Made by a program: the position numbers and the translations under genes. Under the pieces are notes generated by a model, which was given only the letters and a program-made list of their open reading frames with translations, did not search any database and had not been told where the DNA came from. From Paracoccus gahaiensis (GTDB taxonomy: Bacteria > Pseudomonadota > Alphaproteobacteria > Rhodobacterales > Rhodobacteraceae), in assembly GCF_005048225.1 (NCBI RefSeq), contig NZ_SUNI01000004.1:221706-285705 (forward strand): a stretch of DNA of 64,000 nucleotides. The letters run 5' to 3'. This document shows, piece by piece, positions 17,251 through 27,724 of this stretch. The first letter of the stretch is position 1. Each line of letters begins with the position of its first letter.

Positions 17251-18260
17251 CCGAAGCTGCCCGAGACGCGGCCCAGCAGCATGAAGGCGCGGGCCGAGCG
17301 GCTGTCGGCCAGCACCGCGATCTGCAGGTCGTCCAGCTGCGGCACCAGCGCGGCCAGCATCCCGTCGAAATGGCGCAGGAAATGCTGGGCCGTATCGCGG
17401 AAGATCTCGTCGCCCTGCAGCATCGCTTGGGCCGTCTCAAGCGCGGGGCGGTGATGGATGCCGCCAAGCGCCGCGACGGAGCTGCCGCGATCACCCTCGG
17501 CGAAGCGGCGCCAGACATCGGGGCGCGCGGGCTCGGGCGGCAGGTCGTCCATGTAGACATCCTGCCCCGCCAGCAGCGTCACCACATCCTGCGCGGCGCG
17601 CAGCACGCGGGACTGGACCGGGTCCTTCAGCGCGTGGCGCAGCGCCTCGATCGCCTCGTGATCCGAGGGGCCGTCGGGAAAGTTCAGCGCCCGGATCAGC
17701 GTGCCCGGATCGACCGTGCCGCCCTGCGCGTCAAAGCGCAGCGCGGCCTGCCGCGCATCGGCGCGGGACTCGGGCTGGCGCGCCTCGGAGGGACGGGGAT
17801 CGGGTGTCGCCCGGGCGCGGGTCTGTGCCGCACCGGCGGTCGTCGACAGGGCCGCGGCCTTGGCCGGACGGGCGGGCGGGGCGACGGTCGTCGTCCCCGG
17901 GGCGCCGCGCGAGGCGCTGCCCTGCGGCTCGGGCGCGTCGGGAATCCGTTCGGGCGCCCGGTCCGACGCGGGCGGAGGGGCGTCGCGCATCTGCCCCAGA
18001 CGGCGGCGCAGATCCTCGGCCTCGGCCCGCAGGATGGCCAGCTGCCGGGCCAGCGACACGCCCAGCCAGACCAGCGCGGGCGGCAGGATGATCCCGGCGG
18101 TGGTGATCAGCGGCGTGATGCCGCCCCGGCCGGTCTCTCCGGCGGGGACCAGCAGCCAGAACAGGAACAGCAGCAGCAGCCAGACCCCGGTCAGCGTCAG
18201 GCCGACGGTGGTGATGCGGTCGCGCTGCGACAGGCTGGAGATGCGGGCGATCAGGGACAT
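17247..18260 (-). CDS. Conserved membrane protein of unknown function
   Basis: A 337-residue protein with two N-terminal transmembrane helices (VGLTLTGVWLLLLFLFWLLV at about 19-38 and a second at about 50-70), a short coiled-coil-like stretch (ARQLAILRAEAEDLRRRLGQ), a low-complexity Pro/Ala linker, and a folded C-terminal domain (about 190-337). I recognise no named family. It follows greA by only 4 bp and is probably cotranscribed with it. The cytoplasmic domain and linker suggest an anchor or scaffold, which is inference. Confidence 0.7.
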   Translation of the reverse strand: MSLIARISSLSQRDRITTVGLTLTGVWLLLLFLFWLLVPAGETGRGGITPLITTAGIILPPALVWLGVSLARQLAILRAEAEDLRRRLGQMRDAPPPASDRAPERIPDAPEPQGSASRGAPGTTTVAPPARPAKAAALSTTAGAAQTRARATPDPRPSEARQPESRADARQAALRFDAQGGTVDPGTLIRALNFPDGPSDHEAIEALRHALKDPVQSRVLRAAQDVVTLLAGQDVYMDDLPPEPARPDVWRRFAEGDRGSSVAALGGIHHRPALETAQAMLQGDEIFRDTAQHFLRHFDGMLAALVPQLDDLQIAVLADSRSARAFMLLGRVSGSFG

Positions 18261-18264
18261 GGGG

Positions 18265-18735
18265 TCATCCGTAGCGGATCTCGACGATTTCATAGCTGCG
18301 CTGCCCGCCGGGCGTGGTGACCTCGACGCTGTCGCCCTCGTCCTTGCCAATCAGCGCGCGCGCCAGGGGCGAGCGGATGTTCAGCAACCCGCGTTCGATG
18401 TCGGCCTCGGCCTCGCCCACGATCTGATAGTTGCGCTCTTCCTCGGTGTCCTCGTCGATCAGCTTGACGCGGGCGCCGAACTTGACGCTGCCCGACAGTT
18501 TCGCGGGGTCGATCACCTCGGCCCGCGACAAGAGGCCCTCCAGCTCCTTGATCCGGCCCTCGACGAAGCCCTGCTTCTCGCGGGCGGCGTGGTATTCGGC
18601 GTTCTCGGACAGGTCGCCATGCTCGCGCGCCTCCGCGATGGCGCGGATGATGGCGGGGCGTTCCTTCGATTTCAGCTCGCCCAGTTCGCGCTCCAGCGCA
18701 TGCGCGCCGGCGGGGGTCATCGGTATCTTTTCCAT
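18265..18735 (-). CDS. greA: Transcription elongation factor GreA
   Basis: A 156-residue protein with the N-terminal coiled coil carrying the acidic tip ([18 protein letters not shown]) and the C-terminal FKBP-like domain ([23 protein letters not shown]). It enters the RNA polymerase secondary channel and stimulates cleavage of backtracked transcripts. MEKIPMT is the standard start. A perfect 12-bp hairpin lies about 50 nt upstream in the leader. It is divergent from the ETF-QO gene. Confidence 0.97.
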   Translation of the reverse strand: MEKIPMTPAGAHALERELGELKSKERPAIIRAIAEAREHGDLSENAEYHAAREKQGFVEGRIKELEGLLSRAEVIDPAKLSGSVKFGARVKLIDEDTEEERNYQIVGEAEADIERGLLNIRSPLARALIGKDEGDSVEVTTPGGQRSYEIVEIRYG

Positions 18736-18785
18736 CGCTGCCCTGTCCTTGGTGGGAGGCGTTTGCCTTGCAGATGCCAAACCAA

Positions 18786-18815
18786 CGCCCCTGCCATTGC
18801 AAGATGGCAGGGGCG
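18786..18815 (-). promoter_or_regulatory. Perfect 12-bp hairpin in the greA leader
   Basis: CGCCCCTGCCAT pairs perfectly with ATGGCAGGGGCG around a 6-nt loop. In the greA direction it is followed by TTGGTTTGG, a weak U-rich tail, about 50 nt before the greA ATG. That could be a leader attenuator; E. coli greA also has a leader terminator (source of the GraL RNA). In the other direction it lies in the ETF-QO upstream region, so a protein-binding site shared by both genes is an alternative. Confidence 0.5.
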
Positions 18816-18977
18816 CGGAACGGTGATCCCCCACATCGTGACGAATTTGACGGCCAATGCAAGCCTGCATGCGGGATCGCGCCGCATTCCCTGCGCCGCT
18901 TCGCCGCGTCACGATTGCTCCCCGGGCGCGGGACCGCTATCTGTCGGGCAGCCAGATTGCCAGGGAGGGGCCAGCAC

Positions 18978-20633
18978 ATGACCGACGAGACCCACATCGA
19001 GCGTGAATCGATGGACTATGACGTCGTCATCGTGGGCGCCGGGCCCGCCGGCCTGTCCGCCGCGATCCGGCTGAAGCAGATCGACCCCGAACTGTCCGTC
19101 GTGGTGCTGGAGAAGGGCTCCGAGGTCGGCGCGCATATCCTGTCGGGCGCGGTGCTGGACCCCTCGGGCCTGACCCGCCTGATCCCCGACTGGAAGGACA
19201 AGGGCGCGCCCCTCAGCACCGAGGTCACCGACGACAATTTCTACGTGCTGGGCCCCGAGGGACAGATGCGGGTGCCGAACTGGCCGATGCCGCCCTTGAT
19301 GTCGAACCACGGCAATTACATCGTCAGCATGGGCAATGTCTGCCGCTGGATGGCCGAGCAGGCCGAGGAACTGGGCGTCGAGATCTTCCCCGGCATGTCG
19401 GCCAGCCAGGTCGTGTGGGACGGCAACCGCGTCAAGGGCGTGGTCGCGGGCGAGTTCGGCCGCAATCCCGACGGCAGCACCGGCGACGGCTACGAGCCGG
19501 GGATGGAGCTGCACGGCAAGTATGTCTTCATCGCCGAGGGCGTGCGCGGCAGCCTGGCCAAGCAGATCAACGAGCGCCTGAAGCTGTCCGAACATGCCGA
19601 CGCGCAGAAGTTCGGCCTGGGCATGAAGGAGATCTGGGAGGTCGCGCCCGAGAAGTTCCACAAGGGCCGGGTCGTGCACACGATGGGCTGGCCCCTGGGC
19701 AAGAACGCCGGCGGCGGCAGCTTCATCTATCATTTCGAGAACAATCAGGTGCTGGTGGGCTTTGTCGTCCACCTGAACTATCGCAACCCGCATCTGTATC
19801 CCTACATGGAATTCCAGCGCTTCAAGCACCATCCGATGGTGGCCGACCTGCTGGAGGGCGGCAAGCGCATCTCCTATGGCGCGCGGGCGATCAGCGAGGG
19901 CGGCTGGCAATCCCTGCCGCAGCTGTCCTTCGAGGGCGGCGTGCTGCTGGGATGTTCAGCGGGCATGGTCAACGTGCCGCGCATCAAGGGCAACCACAAC
20001 GCGATGATCTCGGGGATCGAGGCGGCGGATGCGGCGGCGGCGGCGATCAAGGCCGGGCGGATGGGCGACCGCCTGACCGATTACGACGACGCGGTGCGCG
20101 AGGGCGCCATCGGCAAGGACCTCAAGATGGTCCGCAACGTCAAGCCGATCTGGTCGCGCTTGGGCCTGTCGGCCAGCCTGATGCTGGGCGCGGTGGACAT
20201 GTGGACGGCCAACCTGACAGGCCTGAACCTGCTGGGCACCTGGAAGCACGGCAAGTCCGACGCCGCGGCCACCGGCAAGGCCGCCGAGTACAAGCGCATC
20301 GACTATCCCCGCCCGGACGGCAAGCTGTCCTTCGACCGGCTGACCAACGTGGCCTTCAGCTTCACCAATCACGAGGAAAGCCAGCCCTGCCACCTGAAGC
20401 TGCGCGATCCGGCCATCCCGATCGCCATGAACCTGCCCGAATACGACGAGCCCGCACAGCGCTATTGCCCGGCGGGCGTCTACGAGGTGGTTCAGGATGC
20501 GACCGGGCCGCGCTTCGTGATCAACTTCCAGAACTGCGTCCACTGCAAGACCTGCGACATCAAGGATCCCAGCCAGAACATCGTCTGGACGGTACCGCAG
20601 GGCGGCGACGGGCCGAATTACCCGAACATGTGA
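18978..20633 (+). CDS. Electron transfer flavoprotein-ubiquinone oxidoreductase
   Basis: A 551-residue FAD and 4Fe-4S protein that takes electrons from ETF and reduces ubiquinone at the inner membrane. The FAD motif VIVGAGPAGLSAAIRLK is at about residue 18, and the C-terminal ferredoxin-like cluster has cysteines in CPAGVYE and NCVHCKTCDIKDPSQNI. A GGGAGG lies about 9 nt before the ATG. It would serve the two acyl-CoA dehydrogenases encoded in this window. A strong GC hairpin follows the stop. Confidence 0.96.
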   Translation: MTDETHIERESMDYDVVIVGAGPAGLSAAIRLKQIDPELSVVVLEKGSEVGAHILSGAVLDPSGLTRLIPDWKDKGAPLSTEVTDDNFYVLGPEGQMRVPNWPMPPLMSNHGNYIVSMGNVCRWMAEQAEELGVEIFPGMSASQVVWDGNRVKGVVAGEFGRNPDGSTGDGYEPGMELHGKYVFIAEGVRGSLAKQINERLKLSEHADAQKFGLGMKEIWEVAPEKFHKGRVVHTMGWPLGKNAGGGSFIYHFENNQVLVGFVVHLNYRNPHLYPYMEFQRFKHHPMVADLLEGGKRISYGARAISEGGWQSLPQLSFEGGVLLGCSAGMVNVPRIKGNHNAMISGIEAADAAAAAIKAGRMGDRLTDYDDAVREGAIGKDLKMVRNVKPIWSRLGLSASLMLGAVDMWTANLTGLNLLGTWKHGKSDAAATGKAAEYKRIDYPRPDGKLSFDRLTNVAFSFTNHEESQPCHLKLRDPAIPIAMNLPEYDEPAQRYCPAGVYEVVQDATGPRFVINFQNCVHCKTCDIKDPSQNIVWTVPQGGDGPNYPNM

Positions 20634-20647
20634 TGCAACCATCCGGG

Positions 20648-20668
20648 CGGGGGGCGTTGCGCCCCCCG
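20648..20668 (+). terminator. GC hairpin after the ETF-QO gene
   Basis: CGGGGGGCG-TTG-CGCCCCCCG is a perfect 9-bp stem 15 bp after the stop. There is no U tract, so termination may be Rho-assisted. It resembles the hairpin half of the dispersed elements, but the TATTTG core is absent. Confidence 0.6.
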
Positions 20669-20721
20669 GACCGCGCCTCTAGGCTGGCCGGAACGCAAAC
20701 GTGATTTCCGAAAGGGCCGTC

Positions 20722-22698
20722 GTGACCCCATTCCGCCCCAGCCCGACCCTGCAGCGCCGCGCCCGGTTCCGACCGGAACTGTCGCGGCTGGCCCTGCTGG
20801 TCGCGCTGACCTGCTCTGCCGCCCTGCCGGCCCTGGCGCAGGAGGACCGGCCCGCGCCCCGCCCCGTCGAGGCGCAATCCACGCCGGCCGAGGTGCCGCC
20901 AAGCCCCGCCGAGGCACAGCCGGGCCCCGCCGAAGCGCAGTCGGGCCCCGCCGAAGCGCAGATCGGGGCGCCGACCACGCTCGCCCCGCCGCCGCCGCAG
21001 GAGCAGCCCGCCAATCCGCAGATGCAGGGGCTGGCCGGGGCCTATCTGGCCGCGCGCATGGCCACGGTCGAGAACGATTTCCGCGCCGCCGCCCGCTACT
21101 TCATGCAGGCCGCGCTGCAGGATCCCGACGACATCTTCCTGCAGGACAGCGCGCTGGTGGCCTTGGCCTCGGCGGGCGAGGTCGATCAGGCCGTGGCCCT
21201 CGCCGAGCGCCTCTTCGACGAGGATCGCCCGACCGATCTGTCGGGCCTTCTGCGCCGCGCGCAACTGGCCCGTGCGGGGGATTGGGACGCGCTGGTGAGC
21301 CTGATCGACACGACGCGCAATCCCGACCTGCCGCTGGATCAGGACCTGATGGACGGCACCATCCGGGCCTGGGCGCTGTTGGGTGCGGGGCGCGCCTCGG
21401 ATGCCGTGGCCGCCTTCGAGGCGATGACCGTCTCCGAGGATCTGGCCCCCATCGTGAACTATCATCTGGCGCTGGCCCGGGCGCTGGCGGGCGATTACGA
21501 ATCCGCCGACCGCCTGATCGCGCAATCCGAGGCCGGGGGTCACCTGATGGGCCTGATGGCCCGGGTGCAGATCCTGTCGCAGCTGGACCGGCGCGACGAG
21601 GCGCTGGCGCTGCTGGACAGCCTCGAGGGGATCGAGGCCGAGCCGCAGCTGCTGGACCTGCGCCAGCGGCTGGATCAGGACCAGCCGGTGCCCTTCGACG
21701 TGATCTCGGGCCCCGAGGACGGCATTGCGCATCTGCTTTTGTCCTTCGCCTCGGCTCTGGCCAGCAGCCCGGACCCCGAGCCGCTGTCGCTGATCCATGC
21801 CCGTCTGGCCGCCTGGATCGCGCCCCAGAACCCCGAGGCGCGGCTGATGGCGGCGCAGCTTCTGCAGGACCGCCAGCAGTTCGATCTGGCCGAGGCGGAA
21901 TTCGAGGCCGTGCGCCGCATGGGCCAGATGCGCCCGCAGGCCGAACTGTCGCGCATCGACGCCCTCTCGCAGGCCGACCGGCGCGACGAGGCCGAAAAGG
22001 CCGCCCTCGCCCTGACCGCCGCCTATCCCGATCTGCCGCAATCCTGGATCGCGCTTGGCGACGTGATGCGCCAGCAGGAGAAATATGCCGAGGCCGTCCC
22101 CAGCTATGACACCGCGCTGGACCTTCTGGCCGAGGCGCCGCCCGAGGTCCGCTGGTTCCCGCTCTATGCGCGCGGCATCGCGCTGGAACGCGCGGGTCAG
22201 TTCGACCGGGCCGAGGCCGATCTTCTGGCCGCGCTTCAGATCCGGCCCGATCATGCCAGCCTGCTGAACTATCTGGGCTATTCCTGGATCGACCGGAACG
22301 AGAACCTGGAACGCGCGCTCGAGATGATCCAGCGCGCCGCCGAGCTGTCGCCGGGCGACGGCTATATCCTCGATTCGCTGGCCTGGGCCTATTACCGCTT
22401 GGGCCGCTATGACGAGGCGGTGGCGCCGATGGAACAGGCGATCGCCACGATGGCCTCGGATCCGCTGGTCAACGACCATCTGGGCGACATCTACTGGATG
22501 GTGGGCCGACAGCGCGAGGCGCAGATCCAGTGGCAGCGCGCCCTGTCGCTGGAGCCCGGCGAAAGCGGCGAGGTCGATCCCGACCGCATCCGCGCCAAGC
22601 TGGATCGTGGCCTGACCGCCGTGCTGGAGGACGAGGGCGACCCCGTCGCCAGCCAGCCCGGCCAAGCCCCGCAGACCGAGGCCGACGCCACCGAATGA
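20722..22698 (+). CDS. Periplasmic tetratricopeptide-repeat protein
   Basis: A 658-residue protein with a signal peptide ([18 protein letters not shown]), a low-complexity region with repeated (P/S)GPAEAQ units, and a long all-helical TPR array; the clearest repeats are in the C-terminal half ([39 protein letters not shown]). It probably acts as an envelope scaffold; no specific partner can be named. A GTG preceded by AAAGGG gives the best signal peptide and is preferred over another GTG at 20701. It opens the long plus-strand gene run and lies 13 bp before ispE. Confidence 0.85.
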   Translation: MTPFRPSPTLQRRARFRPELSRLALLVALTCSAALPALAQEDRPAPRPVEAQSTPAEVPPSPAEAQPGPAEAQSGPAEAQIGAPTTLAPPPPQEQPANPQMQGLAGAYLAARMATVENDFRAAARYFMQAALQDPDDIFLQDSALVALASAGEVDQAVALAERLFDEDRPTDLSGLLRRAQLARAGDWDALVSLIDTTRNPDLPLDQDLMDGTIRAWALLGAGRASDAVAAFEAMTVSEDLAPIVNYHLALARALAGDYESADRLIAQSEAGGHLMGLMARVQILSQLDRRDEALALLDSLEGIEAEPQLLDLRQRLDQDQPVPFDVISGPEDGIAHLLLSFASALASSPDPEPLSLIHARLAAWIAPQNPEARLMAAQLLQDRQQFDLAEAEFEAVRRMGQMRPQAELSRIDALSQADRRDEAEKAALALTAAYPDLPQSWIALGDVMRQQEKYAEAVPSYDTALDLLAEAPPEVRWFPLYARGIALERAGQFDRAEADLLAALQIRPDHASLLNYLGYSWIDRNENLERALEMIQRAAELSPGDGYILDSLAWAYYRLGRYDEAVAPMEQAIATMASDPLVNDHLGDIYWMVGRQREAQIQWQRALSLEPGESGEVDPDRIRAKLDRGLTAVLEDEGDPVASQPGQAPQTEADATE

Positions 22699-22711
22699 GC
22701 CTTGCCCCGGC

Positions 22712-23536
<825 letters not shown>

Positions 23537-23565
23537 ACTGCGCGCAGATCCAGCGGAGGGACCCC

Positions 23566-24300
23566 ATGCTGCGCCTTGGCGTCAATATCGATCACGTCGC
23601 GACCATCCGGAACGCCCGGGGCACCCCCTGGCCCGACCCCGTCCGTGCGGCTCTGGCCGCCGAGGGCGCGGGCGCGCAGGGCATCACCGCCCATCTGCGC
23701 GAGGATCGCCGCCACATCACCGATGCCGATATCGACGCGCTGATGGCCCGCCTGACCCTGCCCCTGAACCTCGAGATGGCCGCCACCCCCGAGATGCAGG
23801 CCATCGCCCTGCGCCACCGGCCCCACGCCGTCTGCCTCGTCCCGGAGAAGCGGCAGGAGCGCACGACCGAAGGCGGCTTGGACGTGGCGGGCAACGAGGA
23901 CGCGCTGGCCGCCTACATTGCGCCGCTCAGGGAGGCGGGCTGCCGCGTCTCGCTGTTCATCGGTCACCAACCCGACCAGATCCGCGCCAGCGCCCGCATC
24001 GGCGCCGCCGTGGTGGAACTGCACACCGGCGCCTATTGCGACTTGGACACCGAAGGCCGCACCGGTGAGCGCGATGCCGAACTGGACGCCCTGCGCCAGG
24101 GCGCCGCACTGGCCCATGACCTGGGGCTCGAGGTCCATGCCGGCCACGGCCTGACTTTCGACACGGTCCGCCCCATCGCCGCGATCCCCGAGGTCGCGGA
24201 ACTGAACATCGGCCATTTCCTGATCGCGGAATCGGTCTTCACCGGCCTGCCCGCCGCCATCGCCGAAATGCGGCGCCGGATGGATGCGGCGCGCGCATGA
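23566..24300 (+). CDS. pdxJ: Pyridoxine 5'-phosphate synthase
   Basis: A 244-residue TIM-barrel enzyme that condenses 1-deoxy-xylulose 5-phosphate and 3-amino-2-oxopropyl phosphate to PNP in vitamin B6 synthesis. Signatures: [62 protein letters not shown] and [17 protein letters not shown] precedes the ATG. The pdxJ-acpS-lepB-rnc-era order is the common proteobacterial arrangement. Confidence 0.97.
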   Translation: MLRLGVNIDHVATIRNARGTPWPDPVRAALAAEGAGAQGITAHLREDRRHITDADIDALMARLTLPLNLEMAATPEMQAIALRHRPHAVCLVPEKRQERTTEGGLDVAGNEDALAAYIAPLREAGCRVSLFIGHQPDQIRASARIGAAVVELHTGAYCDLDTEGRTGERDAELDALRQGAALAHDLGLEVHAGHGLTFDTVRPIAAIPEVAELNIGHFLIAESVFTGLPAAIAEMRRRMDAARA

Positions 24301-24346
24301 CATCTCCTTTGCCCAAATACCCGCCTTTCCGGCGGTGCCACCGCCG
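24301..24346 (-). repeat. Hairpin-plus-core element, copy c (pdxJ-acpS gap)
   Basis: Read on the minus strand: a 7-bp hairpin CGGCGGT-GGC-ACCGCCG (24330-24346), then the core GCGGGTATTTGGGCAAAGGA and GATG ending at the pdxJ stop. It fills the whole gap between pdxJ and acpS, and the hairpin ends one base before the acpS ATG. No convincing Shine-Dalgarno sequence is left for acpS, so the element may lower its translation. Confidence 0.75.
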
Positions 24347-24757
24347 ATGATCCTGGGCATCGGCACCGACCTCGCCAATATCGACCGGATCCAGGGCACG
24401 CTGGACCGCTTCGGCGACCGCTTCCGCAACCGGGTCTTCACCCCCGTCGAACTGGCCAAGGCCGCCCGCCGCAAGGACGAGGCCGGCACGCTGGCCAAGC
24501 GGTGGGCCGCCAAGGAGGCCTGCTCCAAGGCACTCGGCACCGGGCTCGCCATGGGGATCAGCTGGCGCGACATGGCGGTGGCCAACCTCGCCTCGGGCCA
24601 GCCGGTGATGGCGCTGACGGGCTGGGCGGCGGACCGGCTGGCCGCGATGACGCCTGCGGGCCATCACGCCATCGTGCATGTCACCCTGACCGACGACCAC
24701 CCCTGGGCGCAGGCTTTCGTGGTGATCGAGGCCCGGCCCGGGCCTGCCCCTGCTTGA
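24347..24757 (+). CDS. acpS: Holo-[acyl-carrier-protein] synthase
   Basis: A 136-residue enzyme that transfers 4'-phosphopantetheine from CoA to ACP. The Mg-binding Asp is in [14 protein letters not shown] at the N-terminus and the second motif is [15 protein letters not shown]. The start MILGIGTD is the family start; it lies one base after the hairpin of a dispersed element. Part of the pdxJ-acpS-lepB-rnc-era run. Confidence 0.95.
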   Translation: MILGIGTDLANIDRIQGTLDRFGDRFRNRVFTPVELAKAARRKDEAGTLAKRWAAKEACSKALGTGLAMGISWRDMAVANLASGQPVMALTGWAADRLAAMTPAGHHAIVHVTLTDDHPWAQAFVVIEARPGPAPA

Positions 24758-24868
24758 CTTTTGCCCGCCGCCCGGACCATGAACGCCCCCAACGACTGCG
24801 CCTGCGAGCGATGCGGGACGACTGCGCGATGCCGGACCCCGGCCCATGAACCAAAAGGACCACGCGGA

Positions 24869-25660
24869 ATGGCAACGGCTGCGCCCGAGAAAAAGGACGG
24901 CATCTGGGAGACGGTCAAGACCATCTTCTGGGCGCTGGTGATCGCGGGGATCTTCCGCACGCTGTTCTTCCAGCCCTTCTGGATCCCCTCGGGCAGTATG
25001 AAGGACACGCTGCTGATCGGCGACTTCCTCTTCGTCAACAAGATGGCCTATGGCTATTCGGCCCATTCCTGCCCCTTCTCGCTCTGCCCGATCTCGGGGC
25101 GGCTGCTGGAGCGCGCGCCCGAACGCGGCGACGTGGCGGTCTTCCGCCACCCGACCCGCGATGTCGATTTCATCAAGCGCGTCATCGGCCTGCCCGGCGA
25201 CACGATCCAGATGCGCGGCGGACGGCTGTGGATGAATGGCGAGGCGGTCCCGGTGACCCCGGCCGGCGAATTCATCGAGACCAAGGACCAGCAGGGCCCG
25301 CAGGGCCTGATCCCGCGCTGCATCAACGATCCCGTCGCGCAGGGCGGCGAGTGCATCAAGGAGCGCATGACCGAGACGCTGCCGGGCGGCAACAGCCATG
25401 ATGTCCTCAACATCCTCGATGGCTGGGTGGCCGACGACACGCCGACCTTCACCGTCCCCGAGGGGCAATATTTCTTCATGGGCGACAACCGCGACAATTC
25501 CGAGGACAGCCGCTTCCCCGCCGAGATCGGCGGCCTGGGCTTCGTGCCGGCCGAATTCCTGATCGGGCGGGCCGACCGGATCATGTTCTCCTCGGCGGGC
25601 AGCTCGCTCTTGTATTTCTGGACCTGGCGCGCGGACCGTTTCCTCAAGGCGGTGAATTGA
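24869..25660 (+). CDS. lepB: Signal peptidase I
   Basis: A 263-residue inner membrane serine protease that removes signal peptides. An N-terminal transmembrane helix ([17 protein letters not shown]) precedes the Ser motif [10 protein letters not shown] and the Lys motif [14 protein letters not shown]; the conserved [11 protein letters not shown] box is near the C-terminus. [11 protein letters not shown] is chosen as start by domain layout. The stop overlaps the rnc start. Confidence 0.96.
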   Translation: MATAAPEKKDGIWETVKTIFWALVIAGIFRTLFFQPFWIPSGSMKDTLLIGDFLFVNKMAYGYSAHSCPFSLCPISGRLLERAPERGDVAVFRHPTRDVDFIKRVIGLPGDTIQMRGGRLWMNGEAVPVTPAGEFIETKDQQGPQGLIPRCINDPVAQGGECIKERMTETLPGGNSHDVLNILDGWVADDTPTFTVPEGQYFFMGDNRDNSEDSRFPAEIGGLGFVPAEFLIGRADRIMFSSAGSSLLYFWTWRADRFLKAVN

Positions 25661-26349
25661 CGCCCTCGGCCGACATCCGCGCCTTCATGGGGCGTCTGGG
25701 GCATGATTTCGCGCGCCCCGAACTGCTGATCCGCGCGCTGACCCACGGCTCGATCGCCTCCGTCACGCGGCCCGACAACCAGCGGCTGGAATTCCTGGGC
25801 GACCGCGTGCTGGGCCTGGTGATGGCCGAGGCGCTGTTCTCGGCCGACACCGCCGCCTCCGAGGGGCAGCTGGCGCCCCGCTACAATGCGCTGGTGCGCG
25901 GCGAGACCTGCGCCGGGGTCGCCCGCGACCTGGCTTTGGGCGAGGTGCTGAAGCTGGGCCGGTCCGAGATGCTGTCGGGCGGGCGCCGCAAGGAGGCGCT
26001 GCTGGCCGATGCGATGGAGGCCGTGCTGGCCGCCGTCTATCTGGATGCAGGGTTCGAGGCCGCCCGCGCCGTCGTGCTGCGCCACTGGGGCCCGCGTCTG
26101 GCGCAGGTGGCCCATGACAGCCGGGACGCCAAGACCGCCCTGCAGGAATGGGCGCAGGCCCAGGGCATGCCGCCCCCCGTCTACGAGCAGACCGAGCGCA
26201 GCGGTCCCGACCACGCGCCGGTCTTCCTGATCACCGTGCGGCTGGAAGACGGCCGCCACGCGCAGGCCCAAGGCACGGGCACCAAGCGCAGCATCGAACA
26301 GGCCGCCGCGCAAGCGCTGCTGGACCGGCTGGAAGGACCAACGACATGA
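25657..26349 (+). CDS. rnc: Ribonuclease III
   Basis: A 230-residue double-strand-specific RNase. The catalytic domain has [18 protein letters not shown] and [15 protein letters not shown]; a double-stranded RNA binding domain follows ([13 protein letters not shown] ... [15 protein letters not shown]). I accept the TTG start because residues before the first ATG ([20 protein letters not shown]) align with family N-termini and the TTG overlaps the lepB stop (TTGA). The stop in turn overlaps the era ATG. Confidence 0.95.
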   Translation: MTPSADIRAFMGRLGHDFARPELLIRALTHGSIASVTRPDNQRLEFLGDRVLGLVMAEALFSADTAASEGQLAPRYNALVRGETCAGVARDLALGEVLKLGRSEMLSGGRRKEALLADAMEAVLAAVYLDAGFEAARAVVLRHWGPRLAQVAHDSRDAKTALQEWAQAQGMPPPVYEQTERSGPDHAPVFLITVRLEDGRHAQAQGTGTKRSIEQAAAQALLDRLEGPTT

Positions 26350-27353
26350 CCGACGAGACCGCCTCCGACGACACCGGCCCCGAGGACGACACCCCCGAGG
26401 AGCTCGGCGCCACCCCCGCCGCGCCGCAGGACGACCAGCCCACCCGCGCGGGCTTCGTGGCCCTGATCGGCGAACCCAATGCGGGCAAGTCGACGCTGCT
26501 CAATCAGATGGTCGGCGCCAAGGTCTCGATCGTGACCCACAAGGTGCAGACCACCCGCGCCCGGATCCGGGGCATCGCGATGCACGGCCCCGCGCAGATC
26601 GTCTTTGTCGACACGCCGGGCATCTTCCGCCCGCGCCGCCGCCTGGACCGCAGCATGGTCGCGGCGGCCTGGGGCGGGGCCTCGGATGCCGATATCGTGC
26701 TGGTGCTGATCGAGGCGCATCGCGGCCTGACCGACGGCACGCAGGCGATCCTGGACCAGCTGGTGCAGCTGGGTCGCGGCACCCCCGTCGCGCTGATCAT
26801 CAACAAGATCGACCGCGTCAAGGCCGAGGAACTGCTGGCCCTGTCGCAGAAGCTGAACGAGGCCTATCCCTTCGCCGAGACCTTCATGATCTCGGCCATG
26901 AAGGGCCATGGCTGCCAGCAGCTGCGTGGCTGGCTGGCCAAGACCCTGCCCGAAAGCCCGTGGCTGTACCCGGAAGATCAGATTGCCGACCTGCCCATGC
27001 GCATGATCGCCGCCGAGATCACCCGCGAGAAGCTGACCCTGCGCCTGCACGAGGAGATCCCCTACCAGCTGACCGTGGAAACCGAGGGCTGGGAGGAGAA
27101 GACCGATGGCTCCGCGCGGATCGAGCAGGTCGTCTATGTCGCGCGGCAGGGCCACAAGGGGATCGTGCTGGGCAAGGGCGGCGAGACGATCAAGGCCGTG
27201 GGCCAGGCCTCGCGCGTGGAACTGGAGGAGTTCATGGGCCGCCGCGTCCATCTGTTCCTGCAGGTCCGCGTCCGCGAGAACTGGGAGAACGAGGCCGAAC
27301 GCTATGACGAGATCGGCCTGAACTTCCGCGACGGCGACGAAGGCCGCTCGTGA
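26346..27353 (+). CDS. era: GTPase Era
   Basis: A 335-residue GTPase for 16S rRNA maturation and 30S assembly. G1 is GEPNAGKST after an acidic, Thr/Asp-rich N-terminal extension of about 35 residues; G3 is DTPGI, G4 NKID; the C-terminal KH domain has [19 protein letters not shown]. The N-terminal extension is longer than in E. coli. Its start overlaps the rnc stop and its stop overlaps the next GTG. Confidence 0.96.
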   Translation: MTDETASDDTGPEDDTPEELGATPAAPQDDQPTRAGFVALIGEPNAGKSTLLNQMVGAKVSIVTHKVQTTRARIRGIAMHGPAQIVFVDTPGIFRPRRRLDRSMVAAAWGGASDADIVLVLIEAHRGLTDGTQAILDQLVQLGRGTPVALIINKIDRVKAEELLALSQKLNEAYPFAETFMISAMKGHGCQQLRGWLAKTLPESPWLYPEDQIADLPMRMIAAEITREKLTLRLHEEIPYQLTVETEGWEEKTDGSARIEQVVYVARQGHKGIVLGKGGETIKAVGQASRVELEEFMGRRVHLFLQVRVRENWENEAERYDEIGLNFRDGDEGRS

Positions 27354-27685
27354 GCGACGCCCGGCTGGCCGCCGGCCTCTGGGTCGCGGCCTATCGGGCG
27401 CGGCTGGCCCAAGCCAACATCCCCGCCTATGTGCTGGCGCGCGGCGACGAGACCGCCGGCGCCATCGCGATCAAATGCGCGCATCTGGACGGCAGCGCGG
27501 CCCTGTGGATGCGCGAATGGGACATGGGCACCGACACCCGCCCCTGGCTGGCCGTGGAGCGGGGCCTTGAGCGTGACATCGACGCCGCCATCGCCCGCCA
27601 GCGCGCCCGCGACCGCGACCTGTGGGTGCTGGAGCTGGAAAGCCGCGACGGGACCACGCTTCTGGATCAGGACGGGCTGTTCTGA
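27350..27685 (+). CDS. DUF1491 family protein
   Basis: A 111-residue alphaproteobacterial protein of unknown function. Family features: RLAAGLWVAAYRARL at the start, AIAIKCAHLDGSAALW, and C-terminal RDRDLWVLELESRDG. GTG start overlapping the era stop (GTGA). No signal peptide or membrane segment. Confidence 0.85.
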   Translation: MSDARLAAGLWVAAYRARLAQANIPAYVLARGDETAGAIAIKCAHLDGSAALWMREWDMGTDTRPWLAVERGLERDIDAAIARQRARDRDLWVLELESRDGTTLLDQDGLF

Positions 27686-27724
27686 CCTCTGGCCCGGCTG
27701 CGGATTGCAGAATATGCATCTGCC

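Noticed and set aside
20634..20700. Possible element copy after the ETF-QO gene
   Set aside because: It has a matching GC hairpin but no TATTTG...AAGA core, so I list it only as a terminator-like hairpin.
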